A stretch of DNA of 8,246 nt from contig CBDUXZ010000072.1 of NCBI GenBank assembly GCA_965371325.1, positions 1 through 8,246 on the forward strand. Direction: 5' to 3'. This DNA comes from CBDUXZ01 sp965371325 [NCBI: uncultured bacterium]. Lineage in GTDB: Bacteria; JAUYMQ01. Positions 1-6,813 of the stretch are shown piece after piece. Below the pieces are notes generated by a model, which was not told the origin of the DNA, searched no databases, and saw nothing but the letters and a program-made list of their open reading frames with translations. The position numbers were made by a program, and so were the translations under genes. Positions within the stretch are counted from its first letter, which is position 1; each line of letters opens with the position of its first letter.

Positions 1-273
1 GCGTGGGGGATGGGGAGGGTCGTGGAGCTGATGACGAGCACACTTCCGGGAGGAGGCGCATTCGTCCGCATCGACTGGAACGATGGAAAGAGACGCGTTT
101 TCAACAACGATCTCGATCATTACCAGTGCTGCTACTTCTTTGGCCTGCGAGTGACGGACGCCCCCGCAAAAAAAAACATTCCCCATCGCCTCGCCGGCAC
201 GCAAGCTCCTCGACAGGTACTCCCCCCGCCCCGCGCGTCGAAAATTCACCGTGATCGCCAATCCCGCCGATGA
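1..273 (+). CDS. Uncertain open frame, possibly partial or frameshifted hypothetical protein
   Basis: This frame is open from the left edge, so the true start may lie outside the window; ATG codons occur at 10 and 31. Residues from about position 60 to 165 look protein-like (FVRIDWNDGKRRVFNN, then DHYQCCYFFGLRV). The opening resembles, faintly, the VRIxWxDG start of DUF971/GBBH-N domains, but the zinc-binding cysteine pattern of that family is not evident. After an A9 run at 168-176 the translation turns into Arg/Pro/Gln-rich sequence typical of a wrong frame, and third-position G/C falls. The frame ends inside the next gene. The real coding part is probably only 1 to about 170, perhaps continuing in another frame after the A run. 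I do not recognise the protein. It could also be non-coding. Confidence 0.25.
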   Translation, partial: AWGMGRVVELMTSTLPGGGAFVRIDWNDGKRRVFNNDLDHYQCCYFFGLRVTDAPAKKNIPHRLAGTQAPRQVLPPPRASKIHRDRQSRR

Positions 274-670
274 CGCCATTCGGAACGCGCTCACCCGAGC
301 CCGCACGATTGCGGTGGTCGGTCTTTCGAATCGCCCTGAGCGTCCCAGCCATGACGTGGCCGCTTATCTGCAACGCGTGGGATACCGGATTGTTCCGATC
401 AATCCTCGGCTGGCGGGAGGAGTGGTGCTGGGAGAGAAGGTGTACGCGTCCCTCGGAGAGCTGGAGGAGGGGCCTGACATCGTGGATGTCTTCAGGAGGC
501 CCGAGTTCATCCCGGACGTTATCGAGGAGGCTCTGCGCATCGATGCGCCTGTTATCTGGATGCAGCTCGGCGTCGCGCACGAGCCATCGGCCGGGATTGC
601 GCGCGGAAAGGGGCGGCTGGTTGTCCAGGACCGTTGCCTGAAGATCGAGCACGCTCGCCTTTGCCGCTAG
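251..670 (+). CDS. CoA-binding domain protein (CoA_binding_2, YccU-like)
   Basis: This is a small single-domain Rossmann-fold protein of the CoA_binding_2 family, homologous to the CoA-binding domain of succinyl-CoA synthetase alpha. It is cytoplasmic, and its physiological role is not established. In the 139-residue product the nucleotide-binding loop AVVGLS is at 21-26, followed by RPSHDVAAYL (31-40) and IVPINP (47-52). VDVFRRPE is at 78-85, VIWMQLGV at 101-108 and DRCLKIEH at 127-134. These are the conserved landmarks of the family in the right order, and the length is normal. The start is GTG at 251, the only usual start codon in this frame before the conserved domain; it has no clear Shine-Dalgarno sequence. 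The frame stays open upstream to 155 with high third-position G/C, so the true N-terminus may lie further upstream (see the A9 finding). The stop overlaps the stop of a minus-strand SDR remnant. Confidence 0.88.
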   Translation: MIANPADDAIRNALTRARTIAVVGLSNRPERPSHDVAAYLQRVGYRIVPINPRLAGGVVLGEKVYASLGELEEGPDIVDVFRRPEFIPDVIEEALRIDAPVIWMQLGVAHEPSAGIARGKGRLVVQDRCLKIEHARLCR

Positions 671-777
671 CCGGCAGCCGTGAGAATCCCGCCATCCACC
701 CGAAAGATCTTCCCGGTATTCAAGCCCGCATTGTCCGAGGCCGGAAAAGCCGCCACTGAATCCGGGTCGATGCGCAA
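667..777 (-). pseudogene. C-terminal remnant of a short-chain dehydrogenase/reductase (SDR)
   Basis: Read on the minus strand, this stretch encodes about 36 residues ending in a TAG stop at 667-669. They include DPDSVAAFPASDNAG and then TGKIFRVDGGILTAAG. This matches the classical SDR C-terminus (PEDVA..FLASD, then a TGQxxxVDGG tail). The segment between Pro and the ASD motif is about three residues shorter than usual. No Rossmann GxxxGxG motif, catalytic Ser or YxxxK lies upstream: that DNA is the 3' end of the glycoside-hydrolase-like gene. No good start codon or ribosome site precedes the tail. I read it as the leftover tail of an SDR gene whose body was deleted or replaced. A chance match is possible but unlikely given the ordered motifs and the stop at the expected place. 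Confidence 0.55.
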
Positions 778-829
778 CGCCGGGGCAATTATCAGGCGGG
801 GCAAGCCTGGGGGGCATAGCGCGGATGGG

Positions 830-1993
830 TCACGGCGCGTCTGCTGCCTTCTGATGCTTCAGGATTTCCGCCCCGAGGAGCTCGCCCAGTTGCCGGAGGG
901 TGCCGGGATGGGACTTCAGGTTGTCGTGGGAGAAGAGAACGGCGCCCTGGGCGCCCGCGCCGAGTGCGAGCTGAACGCGTGCTGCGATGGCGTCGACCCG
1001 ATTGCCGAACCGCCAGGCGCCGATCCCCATGAGCAGGGTCGCCTCTCCGCGACGCCGGACGCAGGCGCGGGCAAGCCGATCGAAGCGGACTGGATCGGCG
1101 CTGTAGTTCATGGGGACCACCAGATCGAGCAGCCCCTCGCGGGTCCATACCGGCCAATCCTGGAGTGCGCGTTCCACGGCCTCCTCGGGGTCGGCGAGCA
1201 CGGCCGCGGAAAGCTCCAGCGCCGGTCGCCGTTGCTTCAGGACGTCTCGAAGCGAGCGAACGAAGGATGTGAGTTGCTCCCGGCGCCACGTGTTCCACCG
1301 GCGCCGCATGTCTCCTTTTTTCGCCGCGCCGAGATCCGACAGGAAGCGCGTTCGCGCCGCCTGGGACCAGCCGAGATCGGCGCCGCTTCTGCCCGATCCG
1401 ATGGGGATGGGATAGCGCGTGTAATCCAGGTGGACGCCGTCGAGGGCGGGATGGGCTTTCACCAGCGCCACCAGAAGCGCGGTGAGACGGACCGTGACCG
1501 CGGGGGAGGCCGGATCGAGCCACGCGCCGGGCGTATCGGGCTTTGCGTTCCGCTTCGCGCCCCAGGGTCCGGACGCCAGGAGTGAGCGCCCCGTCTCGTC
1601 CGTGAGAACGGCCTCGCGGCCGAGCGCGCGCACCAATCGGGAGCGCTCCCCGTCATCCACGCGGAGGAGGTTCACCCAGGCATGCACGCGAATGCCCCGG
1701 GCATGGGCGAGGCGCAAAACCTCGGCGAGTGGTTCGTAACCTTTCTCGCGCGCCGCTCTGTAAGGACCATCGTCGGCATGCCCTGTGGCAAACCAGGCCC
1801 TTCCGTTGCGGAAGACCTGCACAAAGAGATCCGTGGCGCCGAGCGCTGCCGCATCCAATACCGCGTTGCGTATGCGCCCGGGGTCGTCCAGCGTCCTCCG
1901 CGCCCCCTCGCACTCGATCCAGAGACCCATCCTGGGCGGCGGAGGATCGGTCGCCCGCGCGATGTCGCTCTTCACAAGGAGTGTGAATATCAT
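830..1993 (-). CDS. Glycoside-hydrolase-like protein, GHL10/DUF187 type (PF02638-like), probably exported
   Basis: The 387-residue product has the landmarks of the GHL10/DUF187 TIM-barrel family. They are GLWIECEG (23-30), DLFVQVFRNGRAWF (55-68), GYEPLAEVLRLAHARGIRVH (85-104) running into AWVNLLRV, LDP (159-161), DGVHLDYTRYP (185-195, with acidic D190 in the expected active-site strand) and DLVVPMNYS (290-298). One characterised family member, E. coli DigH/YddW, cleaves peptidoglycan glycan strands; this protein is a divergent relative, so its substrate is inferred. The ATG at 1991-1993 has a GGGAG ribosome site at 1999-2003, five bases away. From it the leader is short (MIFTLLVKSDIARA, possible cleavage after ARA). 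The same frame upstream adds RWLAGAL, which would make a better signal peptide, so an earlier non-ATG start is possible. It is divergent from the lytic transglycosylase. Confidence 0.82.
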   Translation of the reverse strand: MIFTLLVKSDIARATDPPPPRMGLWIECEGARRTLDDPGRIRNAVLDAAALGATDLFVQVFRNGRAWFATGHADDGPYRAAREKGYEPLAEVLRLAHARGIRVHAWVNLLRVDDGERSRLVRALGREAVLTDETGRSLLASGPWGAKRNAKPDTPGAWLDPASPAVTVRLTALLVALVKAHPALDGVHLDYTRYPIPIGSGRSGADLGWSQAARTRFLSDLGAAKKGDMRRRWNTWRREQLTSFVRSLRDVLKQRRPALELSAAVLADPEEAVERALQDWPVWTREGLLDLVVPMNYSADPVRFDRLARACVRRRGEATLLMGIGAWRFGNRVDAIAARVQLALGAGAQGAVLFSHDNLKSHPGTLRQLGELLGAEILKHQKAADAP

Positions 1994-2061
1994 GAGCGCT
2001 CCCGCAAGCCAGCGCCCGTATCCATGGGTCGTTTTTTTGTGCGGGTATGGAGAGGGGCGTT

Positions 2062-2089
2062 TTGCTAATCTCGCGAGGGCTGTGATAAG
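2062..2089 (+). promoter_or_regulatory. Weak candidate promoter for the lytic transglycosylase in the divergent intergenic region
   Basis: The 142 bases between the two divergent genes hold a TTGCTA (2062-2067) and a GATAAG (2084-2089) with a 16-base spacer, each matching four of six sigma-70 consensus positions. A perfect 8-base palindrome, CTCGCGAG (2070-2077), sits between them and could be a regulator site. The stretch is more A/T-rich than its surroundings. No convincing promoter for the minus-strand gene was found here. Confidence 0.22.
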
Positions 2090-2135
2090 GACCAAAATCG
2101 TTCTCCCCCGTTTGAAGGAATGGCCGGGGCACCTA

Positions 2136-4373
2136 TTGAGAACTGAGCCGGAGAAGAAGCGCAAGCGTGTGCTCCTGCAATCGCTTGTCACGAACGCCGT
2201 CCTGCTGGCGCTCATGGCGGTGTGCGGCGTGGCGAGGGCGGCCCCGGCGTCGGCAACTCCTCCGCACTCGGAGGAGGGAGAAGGGGCCTCGCAGAGCGAT
2301 CTGCTATCCGCCGAGGCGTCGCGCAAGGCGCTCGGGCAGGGTATTCGGGCCTATCAGAAGGACGATTTTCGCGCCGCGGCCCGGGCATTCATGCGCGCCG
2401 CGCGCGCCCCCCGGGGAGTTCCCAGCGGACGGGCCCGCTACATGCTCGGGTTGACGCAGCTGGCCCTCGAACGATACCCGCAGGCCCGCGAAACGCTCCT
2501 CGTCGCCGCCAGGGAATACGTCGTTCTCGGCGATCACGCACTCTACTATGCGGGGAGGGCGGCCATCGACGCCGGAGACCTGGCCGGCGGCGCCCGCATT
2601 CTCTCGCAACTCCGTCTGAATTACCTGAACAGCGTCTGGCGCGCGGATGCGGCACGTCTCGTGGGCCTCTCCTTTCTGGCGCTCGGAAACCACCAGGAAG
2701 CGCGAAAGGCCCTCTCCCGGGCGCTTGGTGAAGGCGTGCCGGAAAACGCGGAGGCGGACACCCGGTTGGCCTTCGGGCAGGCGCAAGAGGCTTCCGGGAA
2801 CCTTGCCGCGGCGGTCAGGGTGTATCGGGACGTGTGGGTGAGATACCCGGAAACCTCCGCCGGCGATAAGGCGTGGGATCGCTTCACCCGTATTCTTCGC
2901 GCGAAAGGAACCTCCCCCCCCTACGCTTCCTCCCGGAAGCGTGTGGAGCGTGCCGATCGCCTCTACGAGCGATTCCACTACACGAAGGCGCTGGAAGCCT
3001 ATCAGAAACTGTTGGACGAGGCCCGCCGTGCCGGCGATGGATCGGACATCTACAGGAATTCCACACGCGTCGCGCATTGTCTCTTTCGCCTGAAACGCTA
3101 TCCGGAGGCCACAGAGGCTTTCCGTAAGATTCGCGCGGAATTTCCGAAGCGCAAGGGAATTGAGGAAACCATCTTCTGGGAAGCGCGTAGCGTCACGCGG
3201 GAGGCCCGCTTCGATGAAGCGCTGGCGACGCACCGCCGCCTCATCGCGCGCTTCAGCCGATCGACCTGGGCGCGCAAGTCGAGATACCGGCTGGCGCTTC
3301 TTCTGGAAGACCGGGGGAGACTCGCCGAAGCAAGGGATGCGTTCAAACGGCTCCTGAAACATGGGGCGGGGACCTACCGCAGCGACGTCCATTGGCGGCT
3401 GGGCTGGATTGCATGGAAGCAGGATCGGCGCATAAAGGCGTTGGAGTATTTCCAGAAGCTCGCTCGTTCCGGGATGAGTAGCGCGGACGGGCGGCGGGGC
3501 GCTTACTGGTCCGCGCGTGTCCATGAGCGCGAGAAGAGGCGTGGGAAAGCCATCGCCCTGTACCGTTCCATCCTGCGCGGCGCAGGGCTCTCTTATTATC
3601 GCTTCGCCGCCGAAGTCCGTCTCGAGGCCCTGGGGCAGAAGCCCCCTGGCATTCTCGCGCCGCTCCCGCCGCGGCCCCCCCCGCGCGCCCTGGCCGGCCT
3701 GGGTGCGCACTACGAACGGGGCCTCGAGCTGGCCCGCCTCGAGCAGAACGAAGACGCCTCGCGCGAGTTCGCCCGGGTACGCTACGCAAAAAATAAAAGG
3801 CTCTACTTCGCGGGCCTCTTCCAGGATGTCGAGGACTACTACCGTGCCTCGCGGCTTGTTCTGAACCGCCGCGATATGCTCCGCTACACCTATCCCGATG
3901 CCTATGCGGCCCGTGTGAAGCGAAACGCCGAACTGCGCGGCATCGATCCGCGCATGGTGTGGGCCGTTATGCGGGAGGAGAGCGCCTTCCGCCCCGCGAT
4001 CCGCAGTCCCGCCGGCGCCGTCGGCCTTATGCAGATCATCCCGCCCACCGCCGCGCGGCTGGGCGCGGAGACGGGCATCGGCGACGCCGCGGAGAAACTC
4101 GATATTCCGCGCGTGAATATCCGGCTGGGGGCGTATTACCTCGCCTGGCTCATGAAGCGCTACGAGGGAATGCCCGCGCGAGCCGTGGCGGGGTACAACG
4201 CGGGAGAGGAGGCGGTGGATCGCTGGCTGGCCGAGCTCTCACCGGCAGTGTTGAAGGAGCAGGATGCATTCATCGAGGAAATACCCTACAGGGAAACGCG
4301 AAATTACGTGAAGAAGGTGCTCAAGAGCTACCAGGTCTACCGGCGTCTCTACCCCGAGGCCGTTACGGATTAG
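2136..4373 (+). CDS. slt: Soluble lytic murein transglycosylase, Slt70-like, with long TPR region
   Basis: This is a periplasmic enzyme that cleaves the MurNAc-GlcNAc bond of peptidoglycan to give anhydro-muropeptides. With the TTG start at 2136 (GGGG a few bases upstream) the product has 745 residues. It shows a basic n-region (KKRKR), a hydrophobic core (NAVLLALMAV) and likely cleavage after VARA near residue 35. Residues about 65-500 are helical TPR-like repeats (for example RADRLYERFHYTKALEAYQK). A proline-rich linker lies near 504-522, then the SLT domain from about 595. The catalytic Glu is E615 in EESAF, with GLMQ at 630-633, AGYNAG at 685-690 and an IPYRETRNYVKKV element near the end. 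It is longer than E. coli Slt70 because of extra repeats. The start is uncertain: there is no ATG before the signal peptide, the frame stays open back to 1785 across the divergent gene, and TTG 2112 or GTG 2169 are alternatives. Confidence 0.92.
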   Translation: MRTEPEKKRKRVLLQSLVTNAVLLALMAVCGVARAAPASATPPHSEEGEGASQSDLLSAEASRKALGQGIRAYQKDDFRAAARAFMRAARAPRGVPSGRARYMLGLTQLALERYPQARETLLVAAREYVVLGDHALYYAGRAAIDAGDLAGGARILSQLRLNYLNSVWRADAARLVGLSFLALGNHQEARKALSRALGEGVPENAEADTRLAFGQAQEASGNLAAAVRVYRDVWVRYPETSAGDKAWDRFTRILRAKGTSPPYASSRKRVERADRLYERFHYTKALEAYQKLLDEARRAGDGSDIYRNSTRVAHCLFRLKRYPEATEAFRKIRAEFPKRKGIEETIFWEARSVTREARFDEALATHRRLIARFSRSTWARKSRYRLALLLEDRGRLAEARDAFKRLLKHGAGTYRSDVHWRLGWIAWKQDRRIKALEYFQKLARSGMSSADGRRGAYWSARVHEREKRRGKAIALYRSILRGAGLSYYRFAAEVRLEALGQKPPGILAPLPPRPPPRALAGLGAHYERGLELARLEQNEDASREFARVRYAKNKRLYFAGLFQDVEDYYRASRLVLNRRDMLRYTYPDAYAARVKRNAELRGIDPRMVWAVMREESAFRPAIRSPAGAVGLMQIIPPTAARLGAETGIGDAAEKLDIPRVNIRLGAYYLAWLMKRYEGMPARAVAGYNAGEEAVDRWLAELSPAVLKEQDAFIEEIPYRETRNYVKKVLKSYQVYRRLYPEAVTD

Positions 4374-5935
4374 ATCTTTCGTTCCTCTCCCTTCCAGAAT
4401 TTGTTTCTGAGCTCCCGCTTCAGTGGTTTCCCGCTGGGGTTGTGGGGGATCTCGTCGATGAACTCGAAGCCGCGCGGCACCTTGTAGTCCGCTATCCGCT
4501 CCTTGCAGAAGTCCGTGAGCTCCTCCGCGCGCGCTTGTGCGTTGGGCTTCAGCGCCACGATGGCCCGGAGGCTTTCGCCCCACTCCTCGTCGGGAACACC
4601 GATGACTACGCAATCGTAGACGGACGGGTGGGCGCGGAGCGCGTTTTCGACCTCCGCGGGATAAATGTTCACACCACCGCTGATCACCATGTCATTCTTC
4701 CGATCGACGATGTAGAAGAAGCCCTCGTCGTCGACCCTGGCCATGTCACCTACACTGAAATACCCCTCGAGGAGACTCTCGTCGGTGGCCTTCCTGTTCT
4801 TGTAGTAGCCCGTGATCAGCATATTGTTCTTCACGTAGAGCTGACCGACTTCGCCCGTCGCAACCTCCTTTCCCTCCTCGCTGATGACCTTCAGGTCGTT
4901 CCCCGCGAGGGCCTTGCCGCATGAGCCGGGTTTGCGGAGTTGATCTTCGGGGCGGAGAAGAGTGTTGATACCGGTCTCGGTGGCTCCGTAGAACTCGTAG
5001 AAGCAATCCGGACCGAAGAGCTCCACGGTCTTGACCTTCACGGAGTGATGGCAGGGGGCCGCTCCGGTAACCAGCGCGCGCATGGAGGAGAGATCGTAAC
5101 GCGCCCTGACGGGCGCGGGGAGGTTCGCCAGGCGGTTCAGCTGCGTGGGGACCACGAAGGCCGAGGTGACTTTTTCCCGATCGACGGTCGAGAGGAAGGC
5201 CTCGGGGTCGAAATGCCGCCCGATGACGACCGTTGCGCCGAAGAGCAGATTAATTGCGGTGAAGAACATGGGCGCCGAGTGGTAGATCGGGCAGGTGACA
5301 TAGTGAACATCGGTCATCGTGAAGCCGAAGCCGGAGATGATGTCCATCAGCGTCTCGAGGTCGCGGGGCTGGTTGTCACGAAAGGCCCCCTTGGGCGTCC
5401 CGGTCGTCCCCGACGTGTAGATGATGCTGGAGCTGTTCTCCTCCGGATCCACGTCGAGCTCCTTCTCGCTCGCACCTTCCATGAGGCTCTTGTAACGCTT
5501 GAAGGGAGCAGGAACCTTGTCGCCAAGGACGATCAAGTTGTTGTTCTGAACGTGTTTGAAGCGCGACATCGCCGGCCCGATAATGTTCAGAAACTCCTCC
5601 CCCGCGATGAGCGCCTTCGCTTCGGAGTTGTTCATGATGTACTCGATTTCCGGCCCTTTCAGGCGGTAGCCGACGGGTACCGCCGAACTCTTGAGTTTCT
5701 GCATCGCGTACAGAATCTCGGCCCACTCCGCGCGGTTGTACATCAGCACGGCAACGCGATCGTTGCGACCGATCCCGGCCTCGGAGAGGGCGTTGGCCAG
5801 CCGGTTCACCCGGCGGTTGAAATCCCGGAACGTGAGCCGCAGATCACCATCGATGATCGCGATTTTGTCCGCATTGTGATGCGCCTGGAACTGGATCGTG
5901 AAGGGCGGTGGCTCCGCCATGGCGTTCTGAGTCAT
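4370..5935 (-). CDS. AMP-dependent acyl-CoA ligase (long-chain fatty-acid-CoA ligase/FadD-like, ANL superfamily)
   Basis: It activates a carboxylic acid with ATP to an acyl-AMP and then forms the CoA thioester; it is presumed cytoplasmic. The 521-residue product is full length. The phosphate-binding loop YTSGTTGTPKG is at 173-183, YGATETG at 316-322, GYFSVGDMARVDDEGF at 391-406 (D397 is the ribose-binding acid), DRKNDMVISGG at 411-421 and the catalytic lysine K503 in NPSGKPLKREL. The ATG at 5933-5935 is chosen because GGAG (plus-strand CTCC at 5942-5945) lies six bases upstream and the domain begins right after; the upstream extension of the frame is not protein-like. Substrate cannot be read from sequence: fatty, aromatic or steroid-derived acids are all possible. 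It is divergent from an exported alcohol/sugar dehydrogenase pair, which hints at a linked oxidation-then-activation route. Its stop overlaps that of the transglycosylase. Confidence 0.93.
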   Translation of the reverse strand: MTQNAMAEPPPFTIQFQAHHNADKIAIIDGDLRLTFRDFNRRVNRLANALSEAGIGRNDRVAVLMYNRAEWAEILYAMQKLKSSAVPVGYRLKGPEIEYIMNNSEAKALIAGEEFLNIIGPAMSRFKHVQNNNLIVLGDKVPAPFKRYKSLMEGASEKELDVDPEENSSSIIYTSGTTGTPKGAFRDNQPRDLETLMDIISGFGFTMTDVHYVTCPIYHSAPMFFTAINLLFGATVVIGRHFDPEAFLSTVDREKVTSAFVVPTQLNRLANLPAPVRARYDLSSMRALVTGAAPCHHSVKVKTVELFGPDCFYEFYGATETGINTLLRPEDQLRKPGSCGKALAGNDLKVISEEGKEVATGEVGQLYVKNNMLITGYYKNRKATDESLLEGYFSVGDMARVDDEGFFYIVDRKNDMVISGGVNIYPAEVENALRAHPSVYDCVVIGVPDEEWGESLRAIVALKPNAQARAEELTDFCKERIADYKVPRGFEFIDEIPHNPSGKPLKRELRNKFWKGEERKI

Positions 5936-6014
5936 GAAGCACTCCAATCTTGCGGTGGTGGCGGAAGTGGGGCCCGCCCTCCGTGGATTTACGTGGGGAA
6001 GAGGGAGCCTGTGG

Positions 6015-6044
6015 ATTTTACTGAAAGACCGGGGGGCGTGACAA
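6015..6044 (-). promoter_or_regulatory. Candidate sigma-70 promoter for the acyl-CoA ligase
   Basis: On the minus strand TTGTCA (plus positions 6039-6044) and TAAAAT (6015-6020) each match five of six consensus positions, with an 18-base spacer. Transcription would begin near 6008 and give a leader of about 70 bases before the ATG at 5935. This is the best promoter match in the window. Confidence 0.5.
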
Positions 6045-6055
6045 GGCGGCGGCAT

Positions 6056-6084
6056 TTGACAGCGGATAGCCCTACTGGTAGGTG
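6056..6084 (+). promoter_or_regulatory. Candidate promoter for the dehydrogenase operon
   Basis: A perfect TTGACA -35 box lies at 6056-6061. Seventeen bases later is TAGGTG (6079-6084), preceded directly by TGG as in an extended -10. The -10 hexamer itself is poor (only the leading TA matches), so an activator or alternative sigma factor may be needed. The -35 box is 11 bases from the -35 box of the opposing promoter. Confidence 0.38.
6071..6082. promoter_or_regulatory. Short palindrome over the putative -10 (candidate operator)
   Basis: CCTAC-TG-GTAGG is a perfect 5-base inverted repeat around a 2-base centre. It overlaps the putative extended -10 of the dehydrogenase operon and would suit a dimeric repressor. 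No regulator gene is present in the window, and a 10-base match can occur by chance. Confidence 0.3.
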
Positions 6085-6144
6085 TTTTGTTACGGACGTC
6101 AAAGCCGCGATCTTCCTTAAGGAGCGTCCGGCGTGAGGTTTCAC

Positions 6145-6789
6145 ATGTCAATCAACGCGAGGGAACGGGATCCCCGGGACGAAAGCGCGCGCCGGACCGG
6201 AGATGAGGTGGTCCTGGCGCTGTCCCAGGAGGTGAGCCGGCGTAAGTTCCTCAAGGGGACGCTGGCCGGCTCGGCGCTGATTGCGGGATCGGCGCTACTC
6301 CCGGCCGGTTGCGCCAGGTATGACCCGCCGGGAGTCCCGCTCCAGGTGCTCGATCAGAAGGAGTTTGCGGTGCTGCAAGCCGCGGCGGACCGGATCGTCG
6401 GTGAGGGGCTTGCCAGTGAGCCCGCCGCGTCCGACGTCAACGTAGCTGCGCAGTTCGACGCCGTACTGGCCTACGCGCCTGCGGAGGTGCAGACCCAGGT
6501 GAAACAGATGCTTCAGATCTTCGAGCACGGTACCCAGCTCTTTCTCTTCTCCTTCAACCGCTTTACCGAGCTCTCCGCGGAGGAGAAGGACAACTACATC
6601 ACCTGCTGGATGGAGAGCGGCCTGGCGATCCGGAAGACGGTCTTCTGGGCGATGAAAAAGATCGCCTTCGCCTTCTACTACGCGACGCCCGCGGTGTGGC
6701 CTACGATCAACTTCGATGGTCCCTGGGTCGGCCGCTCGCAGGGTGTGGGCCGAAGCTGGGCCGAGAAGCAGCTACGGAGTTTCGACTAG
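6145..6789 (+). CDS. Tat-exported gluconate 2-dehydrogenase subunit 3-like protein (small partner of a GMC dehydrogenase)
   Basis: This is the small subunit of membrane or periplasmic flavoprotein dehydrogenases. It is thought to chaperone the GMC subunit and carry it through the Tat system. In the 214-residue product the Tat motif SRRKFLKG is at 31-38, followed by a hydrophobic stretch and LLPAGC ending at C56, so a Tat lipoprotein is possible although Pro at -3 is atypical. The mature part shows the family pattern: FAVLQAAADRIVG (74-86), an RFTELSAEEKDNY segment (139-151) and the signature YYATPAVW..INFDGPW (178-194). The ATG at 6145 is preceded by GAGG at six bases. A GTG at 6133, four codons earlier, has an even better TAAGGAG (6118-6124) at eight bases, so either start is possible. 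The GMC gene begins 24 bases after its stop, which indicates an operon. Confidence 0.88.
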   Translation: MSINARERDPRDESARRTGDEVVLALSQEVSRRKFLKGTLAGSALIAGSALLPAGCARYDPPGVPLQVLDQKEFAVLQAAADRIVGEGLASEPAASDVNVAAQFDAVLAYAPAEVQTQVKQMLQIFEHGTQLFLFSFNRFTELSAEEKDNYITCWMESGLAIRKTVFWAMKKIAFAFYYATPAVWPTINFDGPWVGRSQGVGRSWAEKQLRSFD

Positions 6790-6813
6790 CAGTCTCTGCA
6801 GGGAGGGCCCTTC

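Noticed and set aside
101-817. 238-codon minus-strand open frame across the CoA-binding gene
   Set aside because: It is antisense to a conserved gene, and in the region of the SDR tail it is in a different frame from the SDR-like translation.
680-1585. 301-codon plus-strand open frame antisense to the hydrolase gene
   Set aside because: It has no motif, while the opposite strand carries the GHL10 landmarks.
2015-2039. T7 run at 2032-2038 after a weak CCC/GGG pairing, as a terminator
   Set aside because: The stem is only about three base pairs and no plus-strand gene ends there.
2304-3710. 468-codon minus-strand open frame across the transglycosylase
   Set aside because: It is a shadow of the TPR region, with low-complexity Gly/Arg/Pro composition and no motif.
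4940-6136. 398-codon plus-strand open frame across the acyl-CoA ligase
   Set aside because: It is antisense to a gene with every ANL motif intact and has no recognisable domain.
6790-6813. Possible terminator or separate promoter between the two dehydrogenase genes
   Set aside because: The 24-base gap holds only a ribosome site and a CTGCAG; it is too short, and co-transcription is simpler.
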